From the NCBI RefSeq assembly GCF_000372745.1, contig NZ_KB889673.1:41477-105476 (forward strand): DNA of 64,000 nt, read 5' to 3'. The first letter of the stretch is position 1, and each line of letters starts with the position of its first letter. Shown one piece after another: positions 26,577-35,681 of the stretch. Under the pieces are notes generated by a model, which was given only the letters and a program-made list of their open reading frames with translations, had not been told where the DNA came from and made no database searches. Both the position numbers and the translations under genes were made by a program. The DNA is from Embleya scabrispora DSM 41855 (GTDB lineage: Bacteria; Actinomycetota; Actinomycetes; Streptomycetales; Streptomycetaceae).

Positions 26577-28838
26577 TCAGCCACCGTCCTTGCCGAGGAA
26601 CACCGCACGGGCGAGGTCGTCGCGTTCGGCGAGCTCGCGGGCGTCGCCGGTGAACCGGACCTGCCCCTTCTCCAGGAAGACCGCCCGGTCGGCGATCGCC
26701 AGCGCCACATTCAGGGACTGCTCGACGATGATCATCGTCATGCCGTCCGCCTTGAGGCGCTCGACCACCGCGAGCAGGTCCTGGACCACGACGGGGGCGA
26801 GGCCGAGCGAGAGTTCGTCGATGAGCAGCACCTCGGGGTCGTGCATCAGCACCATGGCGAGGGCGAGTTGTTGCTGCTGGCCGCCGGACATGCTGCCCGC
26901 CCGCTGGGCGAGGCGGGCGTTCAGGTCGGGGAACACGTCCAGCACATAGGCGAGTCGGGCGTCGCGGTGTGCCCGGTCCCGGTCGCGGAGCCCGAACGCG
27001 GCCATCTCCAGGTTCTCCGCCACGGTCATGCCGGGGAAGGTGCCCTTGCCGCCGGGCAGCAGGCGGATGCCGTACCGGCCGCGCTGCTCGGGCGAGACGT
27101 ACGTGATGGTCTTCCCGTTGAGCCGGACCACGCCGCGAGAGGGGGTCCCCAGGCCGCAGATCGCCTTCAGGATCGTGGACTTGCCGGCGCCGTTCGTCCC
27201 CAGGAGGGCGAGGACTTCGCCGCGCCGGACTTCGAACCCGACGCCGAACAGCACCTGCACGTTGCCGTATTCGAAGTCGATGTTGTTGACCTGGAGCACC
27301 GGGACCTGCTCGGGGTCCCGGGCCTGGCGATCCCTCTCGGCGAGCTCCTCCTGGAGCTCACGGACGACCAAGGCCAGGTCGTGCTTGATGAACGAGGAAC
27401 TGCGGATCAGCATCAGGCTGCCCACCAGCGTCGCCGGGACGCCGATGACCAGTGCCGCCGCGCGCGCGTCGTAGGAGTCCAGGATGAGCGCGGACAGCAG
27501 CGAACCGCCGGTCGCGCCGATGAAGAAGATGTAGATCGCCGCGAGCGCCGTGCCCAATCCGCGCAGTCGGTACGGGGATACGGACTGCATGACCGGGCCG
27601 ATCATCGCGAACGCCGCGGACAGGAGGACGAGCGGCAACATCTGTGCGATGACGAATGCGGGCGCGGTCGGCATGAACCACTGCACCGGCGTCAGCGCCG
27701 CCACCGGCAGGATCAGGTAGCCGACCAGCTTCAGGGCGCGCGCCGGGTCGGTGCGGTAGAGCCGGTCGTAACGGGGGCCGACGAACGGCAGGACGGCCAG
27801 CACGCCCAGTCCGCCCAGGGTGCCGTACACCCCGCGTTCGAAGGTGCCGAGCCCGAAGTGGTCCTCCATCCACAGGTTGGTCAGCACCGGTCCGGTGAAC
27901 AGGCCGAAACCCATCGCCGCGAACGCCAGGATGACCGTCTTGGTGGTGCGGATGCGCATCAGCCGGGCGAACGCCGCCTCGACCGAGATCGGCATCGGCT
28001 TGTCGTGGGTGATGACCTCGCCGAGCACCGCCTTCATCTCGTGCTGTCCGCGCGGGGGTTCGGGCAGCCGGAAGGCGTACAGCGCCACAAGCGCGGTGGG
28101 GACGCCCAGGACGAAGAACGCCCAGCGCCAGCCGTCGTCGCCGCCGGCCACGGCGGCGATCGCGCCGACCACCAGCGGGCTCAGCACCCCCGCGAGGCGG
28201 CCCGCCATACCGGTTGCCGCGGCGATGCGGCCCCGTACCCCGATGGGGTAGGCGTCCGCGTTCAGCGAGCCGTGCACCGGCAGTGTGCTGGCCTTGGCCA
28301 CCCCGACGCCCAGCCGGGCGAGGAACATCAGGAATACGTTCGCCGCCATACCGCATGCGAACACGAAGGCGGCGAAGGCCAGTCCGGCCCATCCCGCGAC
28401 CCTGCCGCGCCGGTACCGGTCCGCCAGCCAGCCCATCGGCAGCGCACCGAGCACCAGGAACGCGCCCGACGCCGCCGACAGGAACACGATCGCTCCGTCG
28501 CTCATCCCGAACGAGTCTCGGATGTCCGGGGCGAGCACGCCCAGCGTCGCGGTCTCCAACTCGTCGAACGCGGACAGCGCCATCAGCGTCAGGAACGTCG
28601 CCGACCCGCCTGCGGCAAGACCCCGTCGGAGCGTCAACTGCTCGCCGCCCACCCCGGGCAACAGATCGTCGGCGAAGAGCACCCCACGTTCGGCCTCGGC
28701 CGCCCGGGCACGTGTCGCCTCGGCATCGACGAGTTCGGCGGCCAGGCCCGCGGCGGAGCGGCGCTGCTCGTCCCGAGGCGCGACCACCTCGATGGCATCG
28801 TCCCTGGTGGCATCGTCCACCGCGCCGCTCACCGGCAA
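26577..28838 (-). CDS. MFS permease fused to a LivF-type ABC ATPase
   Basis: A 753-residue chimera. Residues about 70-490 are a 12-helix major facilitator domain with the loop 2-3 motif GWLADRYRRGRVAG. A polar linker (about 495-520, rich in E, R and D) joins it to a LivF-type ATPase (about 525-750) with Walker A GTNGAGKST, signature MSGGQQQQ, Walker B VLLIDELSLGL and H-loop VEQSLN. The LivF ATPase should pair with the LivG domain of the next gene. The attached MFS domain is a second, independent transporter fold. The N-terminal 65 residues are acidic and unstructured. First gene of the transporter operon; the frame is intact throughout. Confidence 0.92.
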   Translation of the reverse strand: MPVSGAVDDATRDDAIEVVAPRDEQRRSAAGLAAELVDAEATRARAAEAERGVLFADDLLPGVGGEQLTLRRGLAAGGSATFLTLMALSAFDELETATLGVLAPDIRDSFGMSDGAIVFLSAASGAFLVLGALPMGWLADRYRRGRVAGWAGLAFAAFVFACGMAANVFLMFLARLGVGVAKASTLPVHGSLNADAYPIGVRGRIAAATGMAGRLAGVLSPLVVGAIAAVAGGDDGWRWAFFVLGVPTALVALYAFRLPEPPRGQHEMKAVLGEVITHDKPMPISVEAAFARLMRIRTTKTVILAFAAMGFGLFTGPVLTNLWMEDHFGLGTFERGVYGTLGGLGVLAVLPFVGPRYDRLYRTDPARALKLVGYLILPVAALTPVQWFMPTAPAFVIAQMLPLVLLSAAFAMIGPVMQSVSPYRLRGLGTALAAIYIFFIGATGGSLLSALILDSYDARAAALVIGVPATLVGSLMLIRSSSFIKHDLALVVRELQEELAERDRQARDPEQVPVLQVNNIDFEYGNVQVLFGVGFEVRRGEVLALLGTNGAGKSTILKAICGLGTPSRGVVRLNGKTITYVSPEQRGRYGIRLLPGGKGTFPGMTVAENLEMAAFGLRDRDRAHRDARLAYVLDVFPDLNARLAQRAGSMSGGQQQQLALAMVLMHDPEVLLIDELSLGLAPVVVQDLLAVVERLKADGMTMIIVEQSLNVALAIADRAVFLEKGQVRFTGDARELAERDDLARAVFLGKDGG

Positions 28839-29067
28839 CGCCCGTACCGCGTGGGCCGGTTGCGCCCAACTGCCACCTGCGGCCGTGCCGGAGGGTGCGA
28901 TCGCCGGCCCTGTCGCCCGTGGGACGGATCAGGCGCAGGGGGAAGGAAGGTCGTACACATCGGGCATCCTCGCGGCTCGGAACGGTCACCACACAGACGA
29001 ACCCGCAGGCGTGACACCCCGACCGCGCGTATGCGGCCGGGACGTCTCCCGGTGCGGAGCCCAATTG

Positions 29068-29087
29068 TTTATTCCAGATTAAATAAA
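29068..29087 (-). promoter_or_regulatory. AT-rich palindrome upstream of the MFS-LivF operon
   Basis: A TTTATT / AATAAA inverted repeat with 8-bp spacer stands out as an AT island in otherwise GC-rich DNA, about 230 bp before the MFS-LivF start. It could be an operator or promoter element of the transporter operon. The rest of the 486-bp gap 28839-29324 contains one terminator and no gene. Confidence 0.4.
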
Positions 29088-29176
29088 TGTCCAGACCCTG
29101 AAGGGGAGGACTTCTCGGGGCCGTTCAGGCACGGCGCCGCGTCGGGGTGTGCCGACCACCATCGCGGCCGAGAACG

Positions 29177-29215
29177 CCACACGCCCTGCAGGCATCGGGC
29201 CTGCAGGGCGTGTGG
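29177..29215 (-). terminator. Strong hairpin terminator after the alpha/beta hydrolase gene
   Basis: Perfect 17-bp arms (29177-29193 and 29199-29215) around a 5-base loop, about 110 bp past the hydrolase stop in the - direction. It insulates the hydrolase from the transporter operon. Confidence 0.85.
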
Positions 29216-29324
29216 TCGACTCCCCCCGGGGGAGCAGCCAGGCGGGTCGGCGGGTCGGCGTCCGGAGGATCACCGCGTGGGCGGGGTACGGGGATCCGCC
29301 GCCGTGGTCGGCCGAGTGGGTCGC

Positions 29325-30200
29325 TCAGCTCTCCGCGTCCACCGAAACCCAGAAGTCCGCCAGCGCCTTCGCGGTCTCCTCCGGTTGTTCCTCGTTCGGC
29401 GTGTGCCCCGCGTTGGCGATCACCACGTGCCGCGCGTTCAGGTTCCGGGCCATCTTCGCCTGCGTCGCGGGTGTCCACGGCATGTCGTTCTCCCCGTACA
29501 TCACCAGGAAGCGCACATCCGTTTGTGCCAACACCTCCACCCGCGACGGCTCTCCCAGCATCGTGCGGATGATCCCGATCAGGTTCGCCTTGCGCGTGTG
29601 GACGAGCCGGTGCTTCAGCCATACCTGCGAGCCGTGCGCGAGTCCGGCCTTCCTCAGTTGGCCGCGCATGAGCATCCACAGCAGCGACGTCCCACCGATC
29701 CGCAGGATCCACACCAGCGGCCCGACCATCTTCGCGCCCGCGAACTCGGTGTTGCCCGGGCCTGTGCCGAGCAGCGTCAGGCTCCGCACGCTCGACGGCG
29801 CGTCCGCCACCGCACGCTGCGCCACGATCCCGCCGAAGCTGTGTCCCAGCAGGTGCACCGGCGCGGTGTCGACGGCCGCGATGACCTCGGCCAGTTCGGC
29901 CGCGAAGGCGGTCACGTCGTACTCCCGCCACCGGGTCGGGCCGGGTGACTGGAACTGGCCGCGCTGGTCGTACGACACGACGCGATACCCCTCGGCGGCC
30001 AACGGCTCCAGCATCGGCAGGAAGTCTTCCTTCGAACCGCTGAACCCGGGCACCAGTACTGCGGTGCCCCTCGTCTCGACGCCTTCCGGCGGCGTGATCT
30101 CCAAGGCCGCGAGCGGCCCGCCGGTCGTGCGCAGTTCGATCCGCCGGGCGGACTCGGGCAGCTGGGTCGGGTAGAGCGATGGGTCGGCAGCGGTGGCCAT
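29325..30200 (-). CDS. Alpha/beta-fold hydrolase
   Basis: A 291-residue alpha/beta hydrolase. The nucleophile elbow is LGHSFGG, the oxyanion region is VPGFSGSKEDF, and the catalytic acid and His are likely in MYGENDMPWT and NAGHTPNEEQP. The start at 30200 is preceded by GAGGAG; an ATG seven codons upstream lacks that spacing. The HSFGG elbow and lid size fit esterases, haloperoxidase-like and epoxide-hydrolase-like members, so the substrate is open. It sits between a TetR gene (150 bp upstream, same strand) and a terminator. Confidence 0.9.
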   Translation of the reverse strand: MATAADPSLYPTQLPESARRIELRTTGGPLAALEITPPEGVETRGTAVLVPGFSGSKEDFLPMLEPLAAEGYRVVSYDQRGQFQSPGPTRWREYDVTAFAAELAEVIAAVDTAPVHLLGHSFGGIVAQRAVADAPSSVRSLTLLGTGPGNTEFAGAKMVGPLVWILRIGGTSLLWMLMRGQLRKAGLAHGSQVWLKHRLVHTRKANLIGIIRTMLGEPSRVEVLAQTDVRFLVMYGENDMPWTPATQAKMARNLNARHVVIANAGHTPNEEQPEETAKALADFWVSVDAES

Positions 30201-30352
30201 GGGCACTCCTCGATCTGACACATGCGGCTCCGGAAACGGCGCTGAAACGAGTCAGCGGCCGGGAGGCGTCGAGTGTAGGACCACCAAAAGTGCAAGGGAA
30301 GACTCGGCCCGCACGTCGAAGAGGCTCGGGCCGCTCGGCGGGGCCGCTCGGT

Positions 30353-31021
30353 TCAGCCCCGGCCGGGGTCGACAGGCGAAGGCGCCAGACCGGCGAGTGC
30401 CGCGTCCAAGTCGAAGGCGAACTGCGCGTCCGGGTCGTAGCCGCCATGACCCGCGGCGCGCATCAGCGGCAGTGCGTCCGGCTCATCGCGCAGAATCTCG
30501 CTGATCGTTGCCCGATGCGGCTCCTGCCCTTGGGCGCGCAGCATGAAGACCGAGCGAACGTTGATGTGCACCAACTCGCCGATCAGCGTCACGCACCGCC
30601 CCGCGACGACCGGGTCGAAGCCCGCGTCCACCAAGACCTCGTGCAGCCGCTCGATCTGGTCCAACTGCCGCCGCCCGGCCGGTCCGCTGAACGCGAAGTA
30701 CTCCGCATGCCCCGGCAAGGTCAACGACGCGTCGCGGGTCGCGTAGGCGAACGCCCGCAGCCAGGTGCGCCAGTCCGCGTCCGGCGCAGGCATCCACGAC
30801 TCGTCCAGTACACGCTCGATCCGCGCCGCGGCCACCAGCGCCGCCAGCGAATCGCGGTCGCCCACGTGGTGGTAGAGATTCGGCGCGTGCACCCCCAGAC
30901 GGTCGGCCACGGCCTTCATGCTCAAGGGCTCGCCGGCCGCGTCCAACTCCAAGGCAGCCTGCACGATGCGGTCGCGGTCGATACGTGCCGGCCGTCCACG
31001 TCCACGTCGGCCGCCGCTCAT
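30353..31021 (-). CDS. TetR-family transcriptional regulator
   Basis: A 222-residue regulator. The N-terminal helix-turn-helix reads IVQAALELDAAGEPLSMKAVADRLGVHAPNLYHHVGDRDSL in its order of helices (about residues 18-58). The C-terminal part resembles TetR_C domains of the tetracycline-repressor subtype (WRTWLRAFAYATRDASL). ATG 31021 is chosen for the GGGAGG site. It is divergent from the cutinase gene across 458 bp and upstream of the hydrolase gene, so either is a plausible target. Confidence 0.9.
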   Translation of the reverse strand: MSGGRRGRGRPARIDRDRIVQAALELDAAGEPLSMKAVADRLGVHAPNLYHHVGDRDSLAALVAAARIERVLDESWMPAPDADWRTWLRAFAYATRDASLTLPGHAEYFAFSGPAGRRQLDQIERLHEVLVDAGFDPVVAGRCVTLIGELVHINVRSVFMLRAQGQEPHRATISEILRDEPDALPLMRAAGHGGYDPDAQFAFDLDAALAGLAPSPVDPGRG

Positions 31022-31322
31022 GCTCCGACCTCCCGCAATGTGTTCTCCCGCAAATCTCCGGGGCAGCCGCCACCGGCGCACCGCGAGTGGGAATCTTCGG
31101 CGAGATTCTTTCACGGGCGTGCGATCGGGCGCCGCGCGGCCGGGCGACCGCCGCGGATCGTCGTGGCCGGTGGACCCGCCGGTCGGAGCGCCTCCGAGTG
31201 ATTCCCCGCGGCCGTCCGCGAGTTCGGCCCCGGCTCCGCACGCCCCGCCGGCGGCGCGCGGGTATCGACGAGCGGTCGCCGCCGACGTGCATGGCTCCAC
31301 CCGATCGGTTTCGCTTGCAACC

Positions 31323-31343
31323 TTTGTTACCCGGTGGTACAAA
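31323..31343. promoter_or_regulatory. Candidate TetR operator upstream of the cutinase gene
   Basis: An imperfect palindrome of the form TTTGTTACC-CGGT-GGTACAAA, with one extra T in the left arm, lies 137 bp before the cutinase start in the TetR-cutinase intergenic region (31022-31479). TetR proteins bind such inverted repeats. The rest of the region holds no gene. Confidence 0.4.
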
Positions 31344-31479
31344 ATCCGAGCTGACGCGATTCAGCGGCGTGGCTGCGGTGCCGCGACGTATCGATGCCCC
31401 CCGTGCGGGGGCGCTGGATTGCCGGCTTCCGGCACACCGGCGTGCGCCGGTTCGTTCGGCGCCATACCGAAGGGCCCCC

Positions 31480-32169
31480 ATGTCACGAACCCGTACCGCC
31501 GCCAGACTCGCCGCCATGGCAACTGCCGCGGTGACGGCGGCAAGCACCCTCACTGTCACGTCCGGCACTGCCTCGGCTGCCACCGGCTCGTGCGCCGACA
31601 TCGACGTAACCTACGCCATGGGCACGCAGTTCGGCCCGTCCGGACCATCCGACCCCGACCCCGTCTACGACGCCCTCGTCGCCGCAATCGACACCCGCCT
31701 CGGCGGCGCCAAGACGGTCTCATACCACCGCGTGAACTACCCTGCCAGTCTTGAGCCTTGGTCCGCGTCCGTCGGCAATTGGGACCTCGTCCGGCACATC
31801 GAAGCCCAGGCCGCTGCCTGTCCGAACCAGAAATTCGCCGCGGTCGGCTACTCACAGGGCGCCAACGTCGTGTCCAACTCCGTCGGCGTCGGCAGCCTCG
31901 GCTCCCTCACCGGCGCGCCCATCGTCGCCGTGATCCCGGCAAACATCGAACCCCGGGTCGCAGCGCTCGTGCTCTACGGCAGCCCGCAGCGCGGAATACC
32001 GCTGTACAAGCCCACCACGATCACCGGCACCTACCGGGCCCGCACTCTCGACGACTGCGCCACTGGCGACCCCGCCTGCGGAGGAGGCGTCGACCCGGCT
32101 GCCCACCTGTCCTACTCCCGACCCGAACACAGCGTCCCCGCCGCGGACTTCATCGCGGTACGCATCTGA
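31480..32169 (+). CDS. Secreted cutinase-family esterase
   Basis: A 229-residue secreted esterase. A signal peptide of about 34 residues (arginine start, AAMATAAVTAAS core, ASAATGS cleavage region) is followed by a cutinase domain with nucleophile GYSQGAN, Asp in the DDCATGDPACGGG region and His in DPAAHLSYS. Two disulfide cysteine pairs typical of actinobacterial cutinase-like proteins can be placed. It is divergent from a TetR gene. Likely hydrolysis of cutin, polyester or lipid esters outside the cell. Confidence 0.92.
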   Translation: MSRTRTAARLAAMATAAVTAASTLTVTSGTASAATGSCADIDVTYAMGTQFGPSGPSDPDPVYDALVAAIDTRLGGAKTVSYHRVNYPASLEPWSASVGNWDLVRHIEAQAAACPNQKFAAVGYSQGANVVSNSVGVGSLGSLTGAPIVAVIPANIEPRVAALVLYGSPQRGIPLYKPTTITGTYRARTLDDCATGDPACGGGVDPAAHLSYSRPEHSVPAADFIAVRI

Positions 32170-32191
32170 CCGACGCCAAGCGTGCCATCCG

Positions 32192-32219
32192 CCGGGTCTC
32201 CGCACCGCCGGGGACCCGG
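32192..32219 (+). terminator. Candidate terminator after the cutinase gene
   Basis: A 10-bp stem with one wobble pair (CCGGGTCTCC against GGGGACCCGG) lies 23 bp past the cutinase stop. No T-tract. Confidence 0.45.
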
Positions 32220-32245
32220 TCACCAGGTCGGGATCACCACGCGTT

Positions 32246-32325
32246 CGGCCGACGCCGAACGCGACCTCGGGCCCCACCCGGCCCCAAACCCCCGTTCTCA
32301 TGTCCATTGCATGTCGAGTGTGGTC
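32246..32325 (-). repeat. Copy 1 of a helicase-associated-domain gene 3'-end repeat
   Basis: About 80 bp closely resembling 54900-54975 and partly 54020-54085. On the - strand it ends in the reading TLDMQWT followed by a stop, matching the LGMRWT and ALDMR ends of the copies near 54.0 and 54.9 kb. Only the terminal codons and the downstream flank are recognisable here. The surrounding 32326-32739 shows no gene. Confidence 0.55.
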
Positions 32326-32739
32326 GGGTCGCCACGCGGGCACCTGCTACCGCGCCACGTCCCGACACGGCGACCCGATGGCGTGAGGTGCTTGCCATCG
32401 GGTGGTGCCGCGACGACCGCGCTCGCTCCCGTAAGGGACGGATTTCGGTAAAGCGGCCCGTGTGGTGGGCCGATGGTGCACGTTGGCCATCGTGGCGGGC
32501 GAGCCCTGCGGCGCGGGGCGTGTCGGTTGCCGCCGCCTGCCGCAACCGACACGATCCCGATGCCCAAGCCCCGGGCAACGACACCACCACCTCGCTCGCC
32601 CCAGCCCCTGAACGCACCACCCCGGCACCCCCGTCGCACCGTCCGACCCGGCGGACGGCGCCGGCAGTGATACCGGCACTGCGCCCGCGGCTGCCGGATT
32701 CGTTCGGCCTCGACGTCGACGACAGGCCGTCGCCCTGGG

Positions 32740-33180
32740 CGCCACCTCGAGGACGGTGTGCACGCATGCCTCGGACTTCTTGCCGCGCATCCCAACGGGG
32801 TGCGCGGCAAGAAGATCGCCTACCACCCGAACCCGCTCGCCGCCCCGAGGGCACCACGCGCAAAATGGCGAACCCGTTCCCATCCACCCACCTACTCCTG
32901 AACGAATCAAGGCAACAACGGCGTGGTTCTTCGCCCGTTCCGGCGACCGCCACCACCTGCGCTCCCGGGAAATCACCAGCGGCCCGGCGGAATCCACGAC
33001 ACTCCTGCGCGATGTGGTCGACGCGAAGGACTCCGATGCCCGGGCCGCGCTGCGCGAGCGCGCACTCGACACCTACCGCGGCCCCTTCCTCGAGGGCTCG
33101 ACCTTCCCCTTCGCCGACACACCGCGAAGAGCCGGCCCATCGGGCCATCGACACCCGCCACCCTCCTCCTGCAGAGCGAC
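32740..33180 (+). pseudogene. Remnant of a BTAD-type (SARP-like) regulator domain
   Basis: Scattered across three frames are pieces of a bacterial transcriptional activator domain: ACLGLLAAHPNGVRGKKIA near 32760-32815, then LRDVVDAKDSDARAALRERALDTYRGPFLEG near 33000-33100, then HREEPAHRAIDTRH. The order matches the domain, but at least two frameshifts and a missing middle make it a pseudogene. No DNA-binding part is seen. The flanking 33181-33600 shows nothing recognisable. Confidence 0.5.
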
Positions 33181-33608
33181 CCTGCGGTGGGGGAGTATCA
33201 GGCCTCGCCTCCGGGCCGTTTCCGCAGGTCCCGCAGGAGTCGGCCTCGACCGACGACGTCGCCGTGTGCCGTCGGTCTTCCGAACTCCCGTGCGAGCGTG
33301 AGTGCTTGGGTGGTTGACTGATGTGGAACGGTCGTGACGGCGCGGGCGGGGAAAGGCACCGGCAGCATGAGGTTTCGCCGGTCCGCCTCGGGCGCCGTTG
33401 GTGTGATGTCCTTGCCGCCGCGTCGATCGATGCGTGTCCACGCGTTCGCGGCCGTCTCTCACGAGCGACTGCTCCTGCCGCTCGCCGGGCGCGCGTCGTC
33501 GGTCCGGGGCGGTCGCGTTCGACCCTGCACGGCGCGTGATGCGTTGCCCGCCCGCCTGACGATCGCCGCTCGGCCGATGTCGAATCGTCCCCATGGGAGG
33601 AGAGCAGA

Positions 33609-33683
33609 GTGATCCATTGCCCGCGTTGCCGTCAGGTCGATCAGGTCGTCAAGGTCCGGGCGTTGTCGAGCGGGCGCGCGTGA
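33609..33683 (+). pseudogene. Truncated N-terminus of a zinc-ribbon protein, cut by an IS4-like fragment
   Basis: A 24-codon reading frame with an excellent GGGAGGAG site begins with a CPRC pair and VDQVVKV, like N-terminal zinc ribbons of Streptomyces membrane or hypothetical proteins. It ends at the edge of the IS4-like transposase fragment, so the rest was probably lost on insertion or deletion. Short length limits certainty. Confidence 0.4.
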
Positions 33684-34314
33684 GTTCCCCGCTCCGGGAG
33701 GAACCGATGGCCGCAGCGAGCAGTCCGCGGGTGCCGGTTTCCACCAGTGCGACCAGCCGCAGCGTGGGATAGCCCGCCCAGCCGTTGGGATTCCTGCGCA
33801 GCCCGAGCCACGTGCGATTGGCCTCGGTCTCGGGGACCTTCAGCGAGTTGCAGCCGTCGATCGCGACCGTGCGCAGCCCGCGATAGGTCACGCCGGGCGT
33901 TCGGGGGCCGGCGATCGGCCCGGCCAGCGCGTCGAACAGGGCCTTCATCGGCGCCGGCCCCAGTCGGCGCCGTAGGTCGCGCAGGGCCTTCTCCGACGCT
34001 CGGGGCACGGCCAGGTCGTCCAGTCCGGCGACCAGTTTCGCCCACACCCGCAGGTATCCGATGCCGGAGAACAGTCCCAGGCCGAGCAGGAAGTACACGC
34101 CCACGCGCGAGGGCAGGTCCCGCAGTCGGCGTTCGCGGGTCCTGGTCTCCTCCAGGACCGCGTCCACCAACTCGAAGGGCACGTAGCGCGTCAACGCTCC
34201 GAGGTGGCCGGGCGCGAACACCCCGGCCGCGACCCGGACGGTTCGTGACACGCCCACCATGGCGGTGCGATCAACGGACTGCAGAGGCAACGAGACTCCC
34301 AAAACCGGCGACAT
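33649..34314 (-). pseudogene. IS4-family transposase, C-terminally truncated
   Basis: About 222 residues matching the N-terminal half of IS4-type transposases found in Streptomyces: FAPGHLGALTRYVPFELVDAVLEE, LPSRVGVYFLLGLGLF, and the first DDE-domain block with the catalytic Asp in AIDGCN. Homology stops around 33700 and the remaining about 200 residues, including the other acidic residues, are missing. The fragment cannot transpose. ATG 34314 is one possible start; MVGVSRTV is another. Confidence 0.8.
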
Positions 34315-34519
34315 CGACACGCCTGTCCTACGGCCGTCTCGTCGACGTTGTCCCTGGCATCTACCGAATCCCACCCCAACCAGCGATGGACACGGACCCA
34401 TGATCCGTAACTTCGCGGCATTGCTGACGCGATGGCTACGCCACCCTGGACAGTCCGACCCGACCCCTGAAAGCGCGGGTTATCGGGCGGCTCCCACGGG
34501 CCTGGCGTCCGACCCCAGG

Positions 34520-35464
34520 TCAGCAGCCTGTGGGTTCACGGTCTTGGCCCGGTGTCAGGGCAGGCGCGCGGCGAGGGGCGCGTCCGGCCGCGGCGGCTCG
34601 GCGTTGGTAGGCGCGCAGGCCCGGGGCGCGGGCGGGGTCGCCTTGGCGGCTGCCGCGTTCCCAGTGGCCGGTGAGGGCGGCGAGGAACGCGTCGACGCCG
34701 TCGGGGGCGTTGCCCGTGAGCGGGTGGCCGGTCAGGAGGTCGGCAACGTCGACGGGTCGGTGTCCGGCGAGGACGAGTTGCGGGGCCAGTGACGCGAGGT
34801 CGACCCAGCCGGGGCCCAGGGTGGCGTGGGCCCAGTCGACGAAGACGGGTCCGTGGATGCGGTCGCGGACCATGTTGTCCGCGCGCAGGTCGCCGTGGAC
34901 GACGCGGTCGCCGAACGCGTGTGCGGGCCATGCCTGTTCGAGGTCGCGCAGTCGGTCGAGCCGGCCGCTCGCCCAGGGGTCGAGGTCGGTGAGGTGGGGA
35001 TCGCTCCAGCCGTGGAGGCGGATGCTCTCGGCGGCGGTGGTGCCCACCGCGGTGCGGTAGCGGTCGTCGGCGGGGTCGGCGGCGAGTTTGTCGAGGCGCT
35101 CCGGCACGGCGGCCGTGTCGGGTGAGCCGGGCCCGAGGTCGGGATGGGGTCCGTCGAGGTGTTCGATGACGACCACCGTCCAGCCGTGGGTTCGTTCCAG
35201 CGTGATCGGGTCCGGCGCCGGCGCGCGGTGCGGCAGTGCGTGCAGGACGGCGGCCTCCGCGACGTTGGAGGCCGTCAGGGGGTCGTCGTCGGGGGCGGCC
35301 TTGACGAATACGCGGCGCCCGCTCGCGAGGGTGAGGACGGCGGCGAGTTGGTGGCCGAATCCGCCGGCGGGTCCGGTGGCGTCGACGATGCGGCCGCCGA
35401 GGGCGTGTTCGAGGTGGGTGCGGACCGGACCGGGCAGGTCGGACCATTGGATGCGGTGCGGCAT
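34520..35464 (-). CDS. Aminoglycoside phosphotransferase (APH) family kinase
   Basis: A 314-residue protein-kinase-like phosphotransferase. It has FGHQLAAVLTLASGRRVFVKA as N-lobe with the ATP-binding Lys, Brenner motif VVHGDLRADNMV with catalytic Asp and Asn, and the metal-binding FVDWAHATLGPGWVD. The family includes antibiotic, choline, homoserine and sugar kinases. No neighbour indicates the substrate. It follows truncated transposon DNA, and a HAD phosphatase gene lies upstream on the same strand, 217 bp away. Confidence 0.88.
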   Translation of the reverse strand: MPHRIQWSDLPGPVRTHLEHALGGRIVDATGPAGGFGHQLAAVLTLASGRRVFVKAAPDDDPLTASNVAEAAVLHALPHRAPAPDPITLERTHGWTVVVIEHLDGPHPDLGPGSPDTAAVPERLDKLAADPADDRYRTAVGTTAAESIRLHGWSDPHLTDLDPWASGRLDRLRDLEQAWPAHAFGDRVVHGDLRADNMVRDRIHGPVFVDWAHATLGPGWVDLASLAPQLVLAGHRPVDVADLLTGHPLTGNAPDGVDAFLAALTGHWERGSRQGDPARAPGLRAYQRRAAAAGRAPRRAPALTPGQDREPTGC

Positions 35465-35619
35465 GAGTGCGGGAACCTTCGCGCGGGGTGTCGGCCGGGT
35501 GGGGTGTGTCCGCCGGGCCGGGCCGAGCCTGTCGAGGGTTGGCTCAGTTCTCCGGCACGGCGCGGGGTGCTCGCGCGTCGGCGCGGACAGAGGCCATCTC
35601 GCGTGTTCCTCACGGGTTC

Positions 35620-35658
35620 GTGGGGCGGTACGTCACCGTGTGGTGCGTACCGCCCCAC
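35620..35658 (-). terminator. Strong hairpin terminator after the HAD gene
   Basis: Perfect 13-bp arms (GTGGGGCGGTACG and its complement) at 35620-35632 and 35646-35658, with a 13-base loop, 24 bp past the HAD stop on the - strand. Confidence 0.85.
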
Positions 35659-35681
35659 AGTAGCGGTCGAAGGGGACGGGT

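Noticed and set aside
26841..29948. A + strand open frame of about 1000 codons opposite the MFS-LivF fusion
   Set aside because: Antisense shadow with His/Arg/Gln-rich composition; the - strand has full Walker and MFS motifs.
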